In this document: positions 8,463-16,722 of the stretch, piece by piece
Position numbering within the stretch: the first letter of the stretch is position 1
How the letters are laid out: every line of letters starts with the position of its first letter
Assembly (NCBI RefSeq): GCF_016862395.1
Contig: NZ_BOMW01000060.1
Coordinates: forward strand, 20,859-84,858
DNA length: 64,000 nt
Origin: Actinoplanes siamensis
GTDB lineage: Bacteria > Actinomycetota > Actinomycetes > Mycobacteriales > Micromonosporaceae
Direction: 5' to 3'
Notes under the pieces: generated by a model
Databases searched by the model: none
Seen by the model: only the letters and a program-made list of their open reading frames with translations
What the model was told of the DNA's origin: nothing
Translations under genes and position numbers: made by a program

Positions 8463-9311
8463 ATGTACGGACCCGTGATCCGTCGAATCGTCCTGCCGAG
8501 CGGGGAGAAGATCCCCGTACTGGGGCAGGGCACCTGGCATCTGGCGGAGGTCCGTGAGCAGCGCGAAGCCGAGATCGCCGCGCTCCGGCTCGGTCTCGAG
8601 CTCGGCATGACCCTGATCGACACCGCCGAGATGTACGCCGAGGGCGAGACCGAGCGGCTTGTCGGCGACGCGATCGGCGGGCGTCGTGACCAGGTTTTCC
8701 TGATCAGCAAGGTGCTGCCGTCGCACGCGTCCCACCAGGGCACCATCGACGCCTGCACGGCGAGCCTGCGCCGGCTCAAAACCGATCGCCTCGACATGTA
8801 CCTGCTGCATTGGCGGGGTTCCGTGCCGCTCCGGCAGACGATCGAGGCCTTTGTGGAGCTGAAGGAGCGTGGTTGGATCCGTCATTGGGGGGTCAGCAAC
8901 TTCGACGTGATGGATCTGATCGAGCTGTGGCGGATCCCGAGCGGACCCGACGCGCAAACGGATCAGGTGCTCTACAACCTCGCGCACCGCAGTCCCGAGT
9001 ACAACCTCCTGCCGTGGTGTCGTGAGCAGGATCTGCCAGTGATGTCGTACTCGCCGATGGACCAGGGTGATCTGCTGTCGCATCCGGCGGTGCGTGGTGT
9101 GGCGGAGCGCAACGACATCACCCCGGCCCAGGTCGCGCTGGCCTGGGTGCTCCGGCAGCCGCTGGTCTGCGCGATCCCCAAGTCGGGATCGGCCGCCCGT
9201 GTACAGCAGAACGCCGCTGCCGCTGCGATCAGGCTCAGTCCCGAGGACCTGACCGAACTGGACCTTGCGTTCCCGCCGCCGATCAAGGCCCGCCCCCTCG
9301 AAACTCTCTAA
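8463..9311 (+). CDS. Aldo/keto reductase
   Basis: NADPH-dependent aldo-keto reductase of 282 residues, a cytoplasmic (alpha/beta)8 barrel. The catalytic tetrad is visible as Asp53 and Tyr58 in DTAEMY, Lys83 in ISKVLP and His116 in YLLHWRG. The cofactor-binding end AIPKSGSAARVQQN is also present. The family reduces aldehydes such as methylglyoxal or sugar aldehydes; YeaE-like enzymes are the closest general type. An excellent AAGGAGGA ribosome-binding site precedes the ATG. The gene is spaced eight bases from the DUF2267 gene, so the two are probably co-transcribed. Confidence 0.93.
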   Translation: MYGPVIRRIVLPSGEKIPVLGQGTWHLAEVREQREAEIAALRLGLELGMTLIDTAEMYAEGETERLVGDAIGGRRDQVFLISKVLPSHASHQGTIDACTASLRRLKTDRLDMYLLHWRGSVPLRQTIEAFVELKERGWIRHWGVSNFDVMDLIELWRIPSGPDAQTDQVLYNLAHRSPEYNLLPWCREQDLPVMSYSPMDQGDLLSHPAVRGVAERNDITPAQVALAWVLRQPLVCAIPKSGSAARVQQNAAAAAIRLSPEDLTELDLAFPPPIKARPLETL

Positions 9312-9319
9312 GGACCGCC

Positions 9320-10099
9320 ATGAATTACCAGACCTTCCTCAGCGCGGTGCAGGATTCGCTGGGCGCCGACCAGGGAACGGCCGAGCGCGCGACCCGCGCA
9401 GTCACGAGCGTCCTCGGTGAGCGGATCGGGGCCGACGAGGCCCGTGTTCATGCCGCGCATCTCCCGCCGGAGGTCGCGGCGTGGTTGCACACCGCCGGCG
9501 GCGCTCGGTCCTTCGACGCGGAGGAATTCGTCCGGCGGGTCGCCGAGCGGGAGGGAACCGACTTCGACACGGCCGAACGCCACACCATCGCCGTGCTGGG
9601 CGCTATTTCGCAGGCACTTCCGGAACAGGAGTACGACCATCTGCTCGCGCGTCTCTCGAAGGATTACGCGCCGTTGCTCCCCAAGGCGGAGGTAGCGCCC
9701 ACCATGTCGGCGCGTGCTTTCGTCAGCCGGGTCGCGCAGCATGCCGGCATCGACGACGCGTCGGCGCTGCGGGTGGCGGAAGCGGTCCTGGAGACGCTTG
9801 CCGAACGGATCACCGCCGGTGAGGTGCGCGACCTCACCGCCCGCCTTCCGGTGCGGCTCCACGGATCGCTCAAGCGGGGCGCTGCCCAGGCCGACTCGAC
9901 CACCCGCAAGATGACGCCCGACGAGTTCCTGCGCCGGGTGGAGCAGCGCGCCGGGGTCGGCCCTGATCAGGCCCGGGAGTACATCCGGGCGGTGCTCGCC
10001 GCCGTACGGGAGGCGACGCGGGAGGAGTTCTTCGACGTGACCGCGCAGCTGCCCGCCGGGTATTGGGATCTTTTCGCGGTGGGACCGGCGCATCGGTGA
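9320..10099 (+). CDS. DUF2267 domain protein (tandem)
   Basis: Protein of 259 residues built from two tandem DUF2267 units, about residues 1-125 and 128-256. Each shows two helical half-repeats of the form F-x-x-x-V-x-x-x-x-G-x-D ending in A-x-LP (for example FLSAVQDSLGADQGTAERAT, and LTARLP/VTAQLP). DUF2267 proteins are small, soluble and of unknown biochemical role, often found beside stress and chaperone genes as here. The gene follows the aldo-keto reductase by eight bases and probably shares its transcript. Confidence 0.85.
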   Translation: MNYQTFLSAVQDSLGADQGTAERATRAVTSVLGERIGADEARVHAAHLPPEVAAWLHTAGGARSFDAEEFVRRVAEREGTDFDTAERHTIAVLGAISQALPEQEYDHLLARLSKDYAPLLPKAEVAPTMSARAFVSRVAQHAGIDDASALRVAEAVLETLAERITAGEVRDLTARLPVRLHGSLKRGAAQADSTTRKMTPDEFLRRVEQRAGVGPDQAREYIRAVLAAVREATREEFFDVTAQLPAGYWDLFAVGPAHR

Positions 10100-10280
10100 C
10101 TCCGCCAATCGACGGCGCCGGTCAGCCCGGTTCCCTGTTCCGCCGCGGTGGTGAACCGTCAGGCGGTCGTGCGCCGCTTCATCCCCGCGAGGTAGAGACC
10201 CGCATCGGCCGGGCGCTGCTCGCCGCGCACGCCCGGCACAGCATGGTAATCGAGTGCCCGAACGGACGGAAGGTGGAACA

Positions 10281-11162
10281 GTGACTGTCACCATCGGCCT
10301 GGTCGGGGCCGGCCGGCGCGCGGCGCACGTGCACGCGCCGACGTTGGCCGGGTCGCCCGACGTGAGCTTCACCGGCGTCTGGGCGCCGACGCCGGGACCC
10401 GTACGCGAACTCGCCGACCGGCACCACGTCCGGTCGTTCGATCGCTTCGCCGACCTTCTCGATCACTGCGACGCGGTTGCCTTCGCCGTCCCGCCACCGG
10501 TACAGGCGGAGCTGGCCACCGTCGCCGCGCAGCGCGGCAAGTCCGTGTTCCTGGAACGGCCGATGGCCGGCGACATCGCCGGCGCCGAGCAGCTGGCCGA
10601 GGCGGTGCAGCGGGGCAAGGTGGTCTCGCAGATCGGGCTGGTCTGGCGGTACTCCACGGATGTCCGCCGCTTCCTCAGCACCGAGGTCGGGCGGGTCAAG
10701 CCGGACGGCGGCGCGGGCCGGCTCATCTCCGGCAGCCATCGCCCCGGCGGATCCGTCAGCGCGTGGCGCGTCGAGCGCGGCGTTCTCCGCGATCAGGGCG
10801 TCGACCTGCTCGACCTGCTCGAAGCCATCCTCGGCCCGATCGTGGGGGTGCGGGCGCACGGCGACCGCGGGGGATGGGTGGGGCTCATGCTCGACCACCA
10901 GGTGGGCCGGTTCAGCGAGGCGTCGATGTCGGCGACGGCCGCGCCTGAGACCTTCCGCGCCGACATCGAGATCTTCGGTCCCGGCGGAGGGGCCGCCCTG
11001 GATTGCACACGGGCGTCGGGGCCCCATACGTACCGGACGATGTACCAGGAGTTCGCCGACGCCATTCGTAACGGCGGCGCACCGGTGCTCGACGTCCGGC
11101 ACGGCCTGCACCTGCAGCGCCTGATCGAATCGGCCGACACCGAGGTCCTCCTCGGGACCTGA
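10281..11162 (+). CDS. Gfo/Idh/MocA-family oxidoreductase
   Basis: Cytoplasmic NAD(P)-dependent dehydrogenase-like protein of 293 residues. The N-terminal Rossmann fold starts with GLVGAGRRAAHVHAP, and the C-terminal sheet domain has an EIFGPGGGAALDC strand and the FADAIRNGGAPVLDVRHGL helix. The family hallmark EKP is changed to ERP here (FLERPMAGD), so the usual Lys is missing and catalysis is uncertain. It is shorter than the ~330-370 residues typical of the family. I chose the GTG at 10281 for its upstream GGAAGG; a GTG at 10254 is an alternative. About 105 bases of it recur inverted at 7598-7702. Confidence 0.82.
   Translation: MTVTIGLVGAGRRAAHVHAPTLAGSPDVSFTGVWAPTPGPVRELADRHHVRSFDRFADLLDHCDAVAFAVPPPVQAELATVAAQRGKSVFLERPMAGDIAGAEQLAEAVQRGKVVSQIGLVWRYSTDVRRFLSTEVGRVKPDGGAGRLISGSHRPGGSVSAWRVERGVLRDQGVDLLDLLEAILGPIVGVRAHGDRGGWVGLMLDHQVGRFSEASMSATAAPETFRADIEIFGPGGGAALDCTRASGPHTYRTMYQEFADAIRNGGAPVLDVRHGLHLQRLIESADTEVLLGT
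10703..10807 (+). repeat. Inverted repeat partner of 7598-7702
   Basis: This internal segment of the oxidoreductase gene is about 95% identical to the reverse complement of 7598-7702, about 3 kb apart. Recombination between the two arms would invert the Hsp20, aldo-keto reductase and DUF2267 genes. Confidence 0.7.
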
Positions 11163-11300
11163 CCGACCCGCCCGCCGTCCGGTCATCAGGTGGCGGCCGG
11201 CAGCGAGCGGATGGACGGCCGGACCCGGTGCCGCTTCGGTGGGCCCGCCGGCGCCATCGTTGCACGCCGGCGGGCGAGAACGGGTCGCCCGGGGTGCAGC

Positions 11301-11343
11301 CCCGAGAGACTCAGTCCACGGCTATGAATCTGAGCCTCTCGGG
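11301..11343. terminator. Bidirectional stem-loop terminator
   Basis: CCCGAGAGACTCAG (11301-11314) pairs with CTGAGCCTCTCGGG (11330-11343) at 13 of 14 positions around a 15-base loop. It sits between the convergent oxidoreductase gene and gabD, ending five bases before the gabD stop codon. Confidence 0.75.
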
Positions 11344-11348
11344 TCGGG

Positions 11349-12797
11349 TCACCACTGGGTGGCGACGTAGGTGGTCTCCAGATACTCCTGGATGCCCTCG
11401 TAACCGCCCTCGCGGCCGAGCCCCGACTGCTTGACCCCGCCGAACGGGGCGGCGGGGTCGGAGACCAGGCCGCGGTTGAGGCCGACCATCCCGACCTCCA
11501 GCCGTTCGCAGATCCGCAGCCCGCGGGCGAGGTCACCGGTGTAGACGTAGCCGGAGAGCCCCATGTTCGTGTCATTGGCCAACCGGAGCGCCTCGTCTTC
11601 GTCGGCGACCGGGATGATCGGCGCGACCGGCCCGAAGATCTCGTCCCGTCCCGCCGGGGCGTCCGGCGGGACGTCGGTGAGCACCGTGGCGGGGTAGAAG
11701 AAGCCCGCTCCGCTGTGGCGGGTACCGCCGAGGAGGACCTTCGCCCCCGCCGCGACGGACTCGTCGACCCGCCGGGCGACGCCTTCGACCTGCTTGGCGT
11801 TGACCATCGGGCCGAGCTGGGTTTCCTCGTCTGTGCCGGGTCCCATGCGCAGCGCGCCCATCGCGGCGGCCAGCCGGTCGGCGAACGCTGCGGCGACCCC
11901 CTGCTGGACGAAGAACCGGTTGGCCGCGGTGCAGGCCTGTCCACCGTTGCGCATCTTGGCCAGCATCGCCCCCTCCACCGCGGCGTCGAGGTCGGCGTCG
12001 TCCAGAAGGATGAACGGGGCGTTCCCGCCGAGTTCCATCGAGGCGTTGACGATCCGGTCGGCCGTCTGCTTGAGCAGGACGCGCCCGACCCCGGTCGAGC
12101 CGGTGAACGACAGCTTCCGTACCCGGCTGTCCGCGAGCGCCCACTCCACCAGCTCCCCGGGCCGGTCGGTGGTCAGCACGTTGACCACGCCGTCCGGGAC
12201 GCCGGCCTCGGCCAGCAGCTGACCCAGCATCAGCGCGGTCAACGGGGTGTCCTCGGCCGGCTTGAGCAGCACCGTGCAGCCGGCGGCCAGAGCCGGGGCG
12301 ATCTTGCGGGTGGCCATCGCGGCCGGGAAGTTCCACGGAGTGAGCAGCAGCGCCACGCCGACCGGCCTCTTGAACGTGAGGATCCGGTTGGCACCTGACG
12401 GGGCGGTCCGCAGTTCGCCTCCGATGCGTACGGCCTCCTCGGAGAACCAGCGGAAGAACTCGGCCGCGTAGGTGACCTCGCCCCGGGCGTCGCCGCGCGA
12501 CTTGCCCATCTCCAGCGACATCAGGTACGCGAGGTTCTCGCGCCGGGCGATCATCAGCTCGAACGCGCGGCGCAGCACCTCCGCCCGCTCCCGCGGTGCG
12601 GTGGCTGCCCAGCCGGGCAGCGCGGCGGAGGCGGCCTCGACCGCCCGTGCCACGTCGTCCTGTCCGGCGCGGGGCACGCGCGCGATCTCGGCACCGGTCG
12701 ACGGGTCGAGCACGGCGAAATCGCCCTGGACGCCCGCGGTCCAGCGACCGCCGATGAGCATGTCCGTGGGGGCCCTGGTGGGCAACGTGGCGCTCAT
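11349..12797 (-). CDS. gabD: Succinate-semialdehyde dehydrogenase (NAD(P)+)
   Basis: Aldehyde dehydrogenase of 482 residues that would oxidise succinate semialdehyde to succinate, the last step of GABA breakdown. Seen are the TPWNFPAAMATRKIAPALA cofactor region, the FTGSTGVGR turn, the catalytic Glu in MELGGNAPF and the catalytic Cys in GGQACTAANRF. GGQACTAANRF and the end motif GLGREGGYEG are typical of GabD-type enzymes. Its ATG overlaps the stop of gabT by four bases. It is the last gene of a five-gene operon and ends at a strong hairpin. The substrate is inferred from sequence type plus operon context. Confidence 0.93.
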   Translation of the reverse strand: MSATLPTRAPTDMLIGGRWTAGVQGDFAVLDPSTGAEIARVPRAGQDDVARAVEAASAALPGWAATAPRERAEVLRRAFELMIARRENLAYLMSLEMGKSRGDARGEVTYAAEFFRWFSEEAVRIGGELRTAPSGANRILTFKRPVGVALLLTPWNFPAAMATRKIAPALAAGCTVLLKPAEDTPLTALMLGQLLAEAGVPDGVVNVLTTDRPGELVEWALADSRVRKLSFTGSTGVGRVLLKQTADRIVNASMELGGNAPFILLDDADLDAAVEGAMLAKMRNGGQACTAANRFFVQQGVAAAFADRLAAAMGALRMGPGTDEETQLGPMVNAKQVEGVARRVDESVAAGAKVLLGGTRHSGAGFFYPATVLTDVPPDAPAGRDEIFGPVAPIIPVADEDEALRLANDTNMGLSGYVYTGDLARGLRICERLEVGMVGLNRGLVSDPAAPFGGVKQSGLGREGGYEGIQEYLETTYVATQW

Positions 12798-14143
12798 GCG
12801 TGCGCCGCCAGGGCGGCCTCGATGATGTCGAGTCCCTCGTTGAGCAGGTCCTCGCCGATCACCAGCGGCGGCAGGAAGCGCAGCACGTTGCCGAACGTGC
12901 CGGCGGTGAGCGTGACCAGGCCCTCGCGGTGGCAGGCGGCCGAGATCCGGGCGGTCAACGCGGGGTTGGGCTGCGTGGAGCCACCGCCCTGCACCAGCTC
13001 GACCGCCAGCATCGCGCCGCGTCCGCGGACGTCGCCGATGACGTCGTAGCTGACGGCCAGATCCCGCAGCCGGGGCAGCATGACGGCCTCGATGCGCTTG
13101 GCGGCCCCATTGAGATCCTCGGCGCGCATCGTTTCGATCGCGGCGAGCGCGGCCGCGCAGGCCACCGGGTTGCCGCCGTAGGTGCCGCCCAGCCCGCCGC
13201 CGTGCACGGCGTCCATCAGCTCGGCGCGGCCGGTGACCGCCGCGAGCGGCAGGCCGCCGGCCATGCCCTTCGCGGTGGTGACCAGGTCGGGAACGATGCC
13301 CTCATGCTCCGAGGCGAACCAGTCGCCGGTACGGCAGAAGCCGCTCTGGATCTCGTCGGCGATGAACACGATGCCGTGCTGGCGGCACCAGTCGGCCACC
13401 TTGGGCAGGAAGCCCGGCGCGGGGACGATGAAACCGCCCTCGCCCTGGATCGGCTCGACGATGACGGCGGCCACGTTGGTCTCGCCCACCTGGGCGTGCA
13501 CCTGCTCGACGAACGCCGCGAACGCCTCCTCGGCGCACCGCTCGGGCCCGGTCGGCCACCGGTACGGGTAGGCCATCGGCGCCCGGTAGACCTCGCCGGC
13601 GAACGGCCCGAAGCCATGCTTGTACGGCATGGACTTCGCGGTGAGCGCCATGGTGAGGTTGGTGCGGCCGTGGTAGGCGTGGTCGAAGGCGATCACGGCG
13701 GTCCGGCCGGTGGCGTGCCGCGCCACCTTGATCGCGTTCTCCACCGCCTCGGCGCCCGAGTTGAACAGCGCCGAGCGCTTGGCGTGGGTGCCGGGCGTCA
13801 GCTCGTTGAGCGCCTCGCAGACCGCCAGGTACTCCTCGTACGGCGTGACCATGAAGCAGGTGTGCGTGAAGTCGCCGACCTGGTCGCGCACTGCCTCCAC
13901 CACGCGGGGCGCGGAGTTCCCGACGGAGGTCACCGCGATGCCGGAACCGAAGTCGATCAGCTGGTTGCCGTCGACGTCGACGAGGATGCCGCCACCTGCC
14001 CCTTCGATGTAGACCGGCAGGGTCGTGCCGACGCCGGACGCCACCGCGGCGCGCTTGCGGGCCTGCAGCTCCTGCGAACGCGGGCCGGGGATCTCCGTGC
14101 GCAGCAGGCGGTGCTGGGGAACGGTGCTCACTTCAGTCTCCAT
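12794..14143 (-). CDS. gabT: 4-aminobutyrate aminotransferase
   Basis: Class III PLP-dependent aminotransferase of 449 residues that transfers the amino group of GABA to 2-oxoglutarate, giving succinate semialdehyde and glutamate. Family marks include the FNSGAEAVENAIKVAR cofactor loop, AYHGRTNLTMALT, the Asp in FIADEIQSGFCRTG and the PLP Lys in TAKGMAGGLP, followed by GGTYGGNPVACAAALA. Length is normal for actinobacterial GabT. It lies 30 bases after the aminobutyraldehyde dehydrogenase gene and is coupled (ATGA) to gabD, so the three successive pathway steps are co-transcribed in order. Confidence 0.95.
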   Translation of the reverse strand: METEVSTVPQHRLLRTEIPGPRSQELQARKRAAVASGVGTTLPVYIEGAGGGILVDVDGNQLIDFGSGIAVTSVGNSAPRVVEAVRDQVGDFTHTCFMVTPYEEYLAVCEALNELTPGTHAKRSALFNSGAEAVENAIKVARHATGRTAVIAFDHAYHGRTNLTMALTAKSMPYKHGFGPFAGEVYRAPMAYPYRWPTGPERCAEEAFAAFVEQVHAQVGETNVAAVIVEPIQGEGGFIVPAPGFLPKVADWCRQHGIVFIADEIQSGFCRTGDWFASEHEGIVPDLVTTAKGMAGGLPLAAVTGRAELMDAVHGGGLGGTYGGNPVACAAALAAIETMRAEDLNGAAKRIEAVMLPRLRDLAVSYDVIGDVRGRGAMLAVELVQGGGSTQPNPALTARISAACHREGLVTLTAGTFGNVLRFLPPLVIGEDLLNEGLDIIEAALAAHA

Positions 14144-14173
14144 GGGATCGTCGTGCCGTGCTGGGAGAGAAAG

Positions 14174-15604
14174 TCAGAAGTCGATGCTGTGCATGACGTG
14201 CTTGATCCTGGTGTAGTCCTCCAGGCCGTACATCGAGAGATCCTTGCCGTAGCCGGAGTGCTTGAACCCGCCGTGCGGCATCTCGGCCACGATCGACATG
14301 TGGCAGTTGACCCAGACACACCCGAAGTCCAGCCGCCGCGCGACCCGCATCGCCCGCCCGTGGTCACGGGTCCAGACGCTGGAGGCCAGCCCGAACTCCA
14401 CGTCGTTGGCCCAGCGCACGGCCTCGTCCTCGTCACCGAACCGCTGCACGGTGATCACCGGGCCGAAGACCTCGGTCTGGCTGAGCTCGTCGTCCTGCCG
14501 GAGCCCGCCCACCACCGTGGGCTGCCAGAAGTAGCCCCTGTCGCCGAGTCGGGAACCGCCGGCGAGCACGCTGGCGTGGTCGGGCAGCCGCGACAGCAGC
14601 CCATTGACGTGGGCGAGCTGATTGGCGTTGTTCAACGGGCCGTACAGGACATCGGTGTCGGTCGGCGGTCCGGTCCGCGTGTTCCGTGCCTGCTCGGCGA
14701 GGGCCGCCGCGAACTCGTCGGCTATCTTCGCGCTGACCAGCACCCGGGTCGCTGCCGTGCAGTCCTGCCCGGCGTTGAAGTACCCCGCGCCCGCGATCCC
14801 CTCGGCGGCGGCCTGGACGTCCACGTCGTCGAACACGATCACCGGCGCTTTGCCGCCGAGTTCGAGGTGCACCCGCTTCAGGTCCCTGGCCGCGGTGGAC
14901 GCCACCTCGTACCCGGCCCGCGTGGAACCGGTGATCGACACCATCGCCGGCGTTTTGTGCGACACGACCGCACGGCCGGTGTCGCGGTCGCCGCACACGA
15001 CGTTCAGTACGCCCGGCGGGAAGAACTCCGCTGCTATCTCGGCCATCAGCGCGCTGGTGACCGGGGTGGTGTCGCTCGGCTTGAGCACCACGGTGTTGCC
15101 CGCGGCGACGGCCGGCGCGAACTTCCACACCGCCATCATCAGCGGGTAGTTCCACGGTGCGACCTGTCCGACCACCCCGACCGGCTCGCGGCGGACGTAG
15201 GAGGTGTGCCGCGCCAGGTACTCGCCGGCGCTCTTGCCTTCGAGCAGGCGCGCGGCCCCGGCGAAGAAGCGGATCTGGTCGACCGAGGGGCCGAGTTCCT
15301 CGGCGGCGGTCAGCTCGAGCGGCTTGCCGGTGTTCTCGCTCTCCGCGGCCACCAGCTCCGCGCCGCGCGCCTCCAGGGCGTCGGCGAAGCGCAACAGCGC
15401 CCGCTGTCGCTCGGCCGGGGTGGTGTCGCGCCAGGTCTCGAACGCCCGGGCGGCGGACGCGTAGGCGCGTTCGACGTCCTCGGGCGCGGAGATCGGGGCG
15501 CTGCCGAAGACGTCGCCCGTGGACGGGTCGATCAGGTCCGCGGTACGGCCGTCGGCGGCACCGACCAGCTCACCGTCGATGACGTTCAACACTCGTCGGG
15601 TCAT
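14174..15604 (-). CDS. patD: 4-aminobutyraldehyde dehydrogenase
   Basis: NAD+-dependent aldehyde dehydrogenase of 476 residues, best matched to gamma-aminobutyraldehyde dehydrogenases (PatD/PuuC-like), which convert 4-aminobutanal to GABA. Visible are QVAPWNYPLMMAVWKFAPA, the FTGST-like ITGSTRAG turn, the catalytic Glu in LELGGKAPV and Cys in NAGQDCTAATR, and the end motif GGFKHSGYGKDLS. GQDCTA and YGKD are typical of this subgroup. I chose the ATG at 15604 because GAGGAG lies six bases before it. It supplies GABA to the next gene, gabT. Betaine-aldehyde-type activity is a less likely alternative. Confidence 0.88.
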   Translation of the reverse strand: MTRRVLNVIDGELVGAADGRTADLIDPSTGDVFGSAPISAPEDVERAYASAARAFETWRDTTPAERQRALLRFADALEARGAELVAAESENTGKPLELTAAEELGPSVDQIRFFAGAARLLEGKSAGEYLARHTSYVRREPVGVVGQVAPWNYPLMMAVWKFAPAVAAGNTVVLKPSDTTPVTSALMAEIAAEFFPPGVLNVVCGDRDTGRAVVSHKTPAMVSITGSTRAGYEVASTAARDLKRVHLELGGKAPVIVFDDVDVQAAAEGIAGAGYFNAGQDCTAATRVLVSAKIADEFAAALAEQARNTRTGPPTDTDVLYGPLNNANQLAHVNGLLSRLPDHASVLAGGSRLGDRGYFWQPTVVGGLRQDDELSQTEVFGPVITVQRFGDEDEAVRWANDVEFGLASSVWTRDHGRAMRVARRLDFGCVWVNCHMSIVAEMPHGGFKHSGYGKDLSMYGLEDYTRIKHVMHSIDF

Positions 15605-15621
15605 GGTGCTCCTCAATGGTT

Positions 15622-16722
15622 CTATGCGGTGAGGTCGAGGATGGTGCGCAGCCCGACCGCGTTGCGGAGGTCGCCGAGCGCGGCGTCGACGTCGTCGAGT
15701 GTCCGAGTGACGCCGATCAGGGCGTCCAGCGGGAGGCTGCCGGATCTGTACAACCGCGCGATGCGGGGGAAGTCGACGGCGGGCACGCTGCTTCCGTAGT
15801 TGCAGCCCAGCACCGCTTTGCCGGCATCGGCCAGGTCGAACGGGTCGATGCCGGCGCGTACCCCCTCGGCCGGCATTCCCACCAGGACCGCCTGGCCCCC
15901 GCGGCCGACCAGCGTGGGCAGCAGGGCGACGGTCTCGGCTCGGCCGATCGCCTCGAAGGCGTGGTCGGCTCCGCCGCCGGTGATCGATGCGACGTGGGCC
16001 GCCAGGTCCGGGTCATCGCCGCGCAGCAGATGGGTGGCGCCGAGGCTGCGCGCGTGCTCGAGCCGCTCCTGGGAGAGGTCGACCGCGACTATCGGGTCGG
16101 CCCCCACGAGCGCCAGCCCGAGCAGGATCGCCTGGCCGACGCCGCCGCAGCCGATGACCACGGTGCTGTCGCCGGGGCGCACCCGCGCGGTGTTGAGGAC
16201 CGCGCCCACCCCGGTCGTCACCGCGCATCCGATGAGCGCGGCCACCCCGGCAGGTACGTCAGCGGGGATCGCCACGGCCGCCGATTCCGGAACGACGGTC
16301 GCGTCAGCGAAGGTACCGAGCCCGAGGAACGCGTGCACCGGCGCGCCCTGGGCGTCCGACAGCGAGGTCCGGCCGTCGGGTAGCAGGTGGCTCGTCGACT
16401 CCGTCCCGGTGCACAGCCAGGCCCGGCCCTGCCGGCACTGCCGGCAGCGCCCACATTGGGCGTACCAGGAGAGCGCGACGTGGTCGCCGGGGCGCAGTGT
16501 GCTGACGTCGGGACCGACGGCCTCGACGATCCCGGCGCCTTCGTGGCCCAGCACCATCGGCAGCGGGGCGGTCCACTCACCGGCGGCGACGTGCAGGTCC
16601 GAATGGCACACGCCGCTGGCGGTCAGCCGGACCCGGACGAGGTCCCCGCTGAGCTCGATGAGCTCCAGCGGGGCCTCGACCGTCCGGGCGCCGGCTTCCG
16701 TGAGCACCCGTGCTGTGGTCAC
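15622..16722 (-). CDS. Zinc-dependent alcohol dehydrogenase
   Basis: Medium-chain NAD-linked alcohol dehydrogenase of 366 residues. The catalytic zinc site is seen in ASGVCHSDLHVAAGEW and GHEGAGIVEAVG, the structural zinc cysteines in CGRCRQCRQGRAWLC, and the Rossmann motif in VIGCGGVGQA. It resembles the class III/mycothiol-type branch in overall layout. The start is the GTG at 16722, which overlaps the transporter stop (GTGA). Its place between a transporter and an aminobutyraldehyde dehydrogenase suggests that it oxidises an amino alcohol or related alcohol to the aldehyde; that substrate is an inference. Confidence 0.9.
   Translation of the reverse strand: MTTARVLTEAGARTVEAPLELIELSGDLVRVRLTASGVCHSDLHVAAGEWTAPLPMVLGHEGAGIVEAVGPDVSTLRPGDHVALSWYAQCGRCRQCRQGRAWLCTGTESTSHLLPDGRTSLSDAQGAPVHAFLGLGTFADATVVPESAAVAIPADVPAGVAALIGCAVTTGVGAVLNTARVRPGDSTVVIGCGGVGQAILLGLALVGADPIVAVDLSQERLEHARSLGATHLLRGDDPDLAAHVASITGGGADHAFEAIGRAETVALLPTLVGRGGQAVLVGMPAEGVRAGIDPFDLADAGKAVLGCNYGSSVPAVDFPRIARLYRSGSLPLDALIGVTRTLDDVDAALGDLRNAVGLRTILDLTA

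Noticed and set aside
12800..15799. Very long open frame (999 codons) on the plus strand
   Set aside because: It is antisense to the well-supported gabT and aminobutyraldehyde dehydrogenase genes and is explained by high-GC codon use; its product is low-complexity Arg/Gly/Asp-rich.
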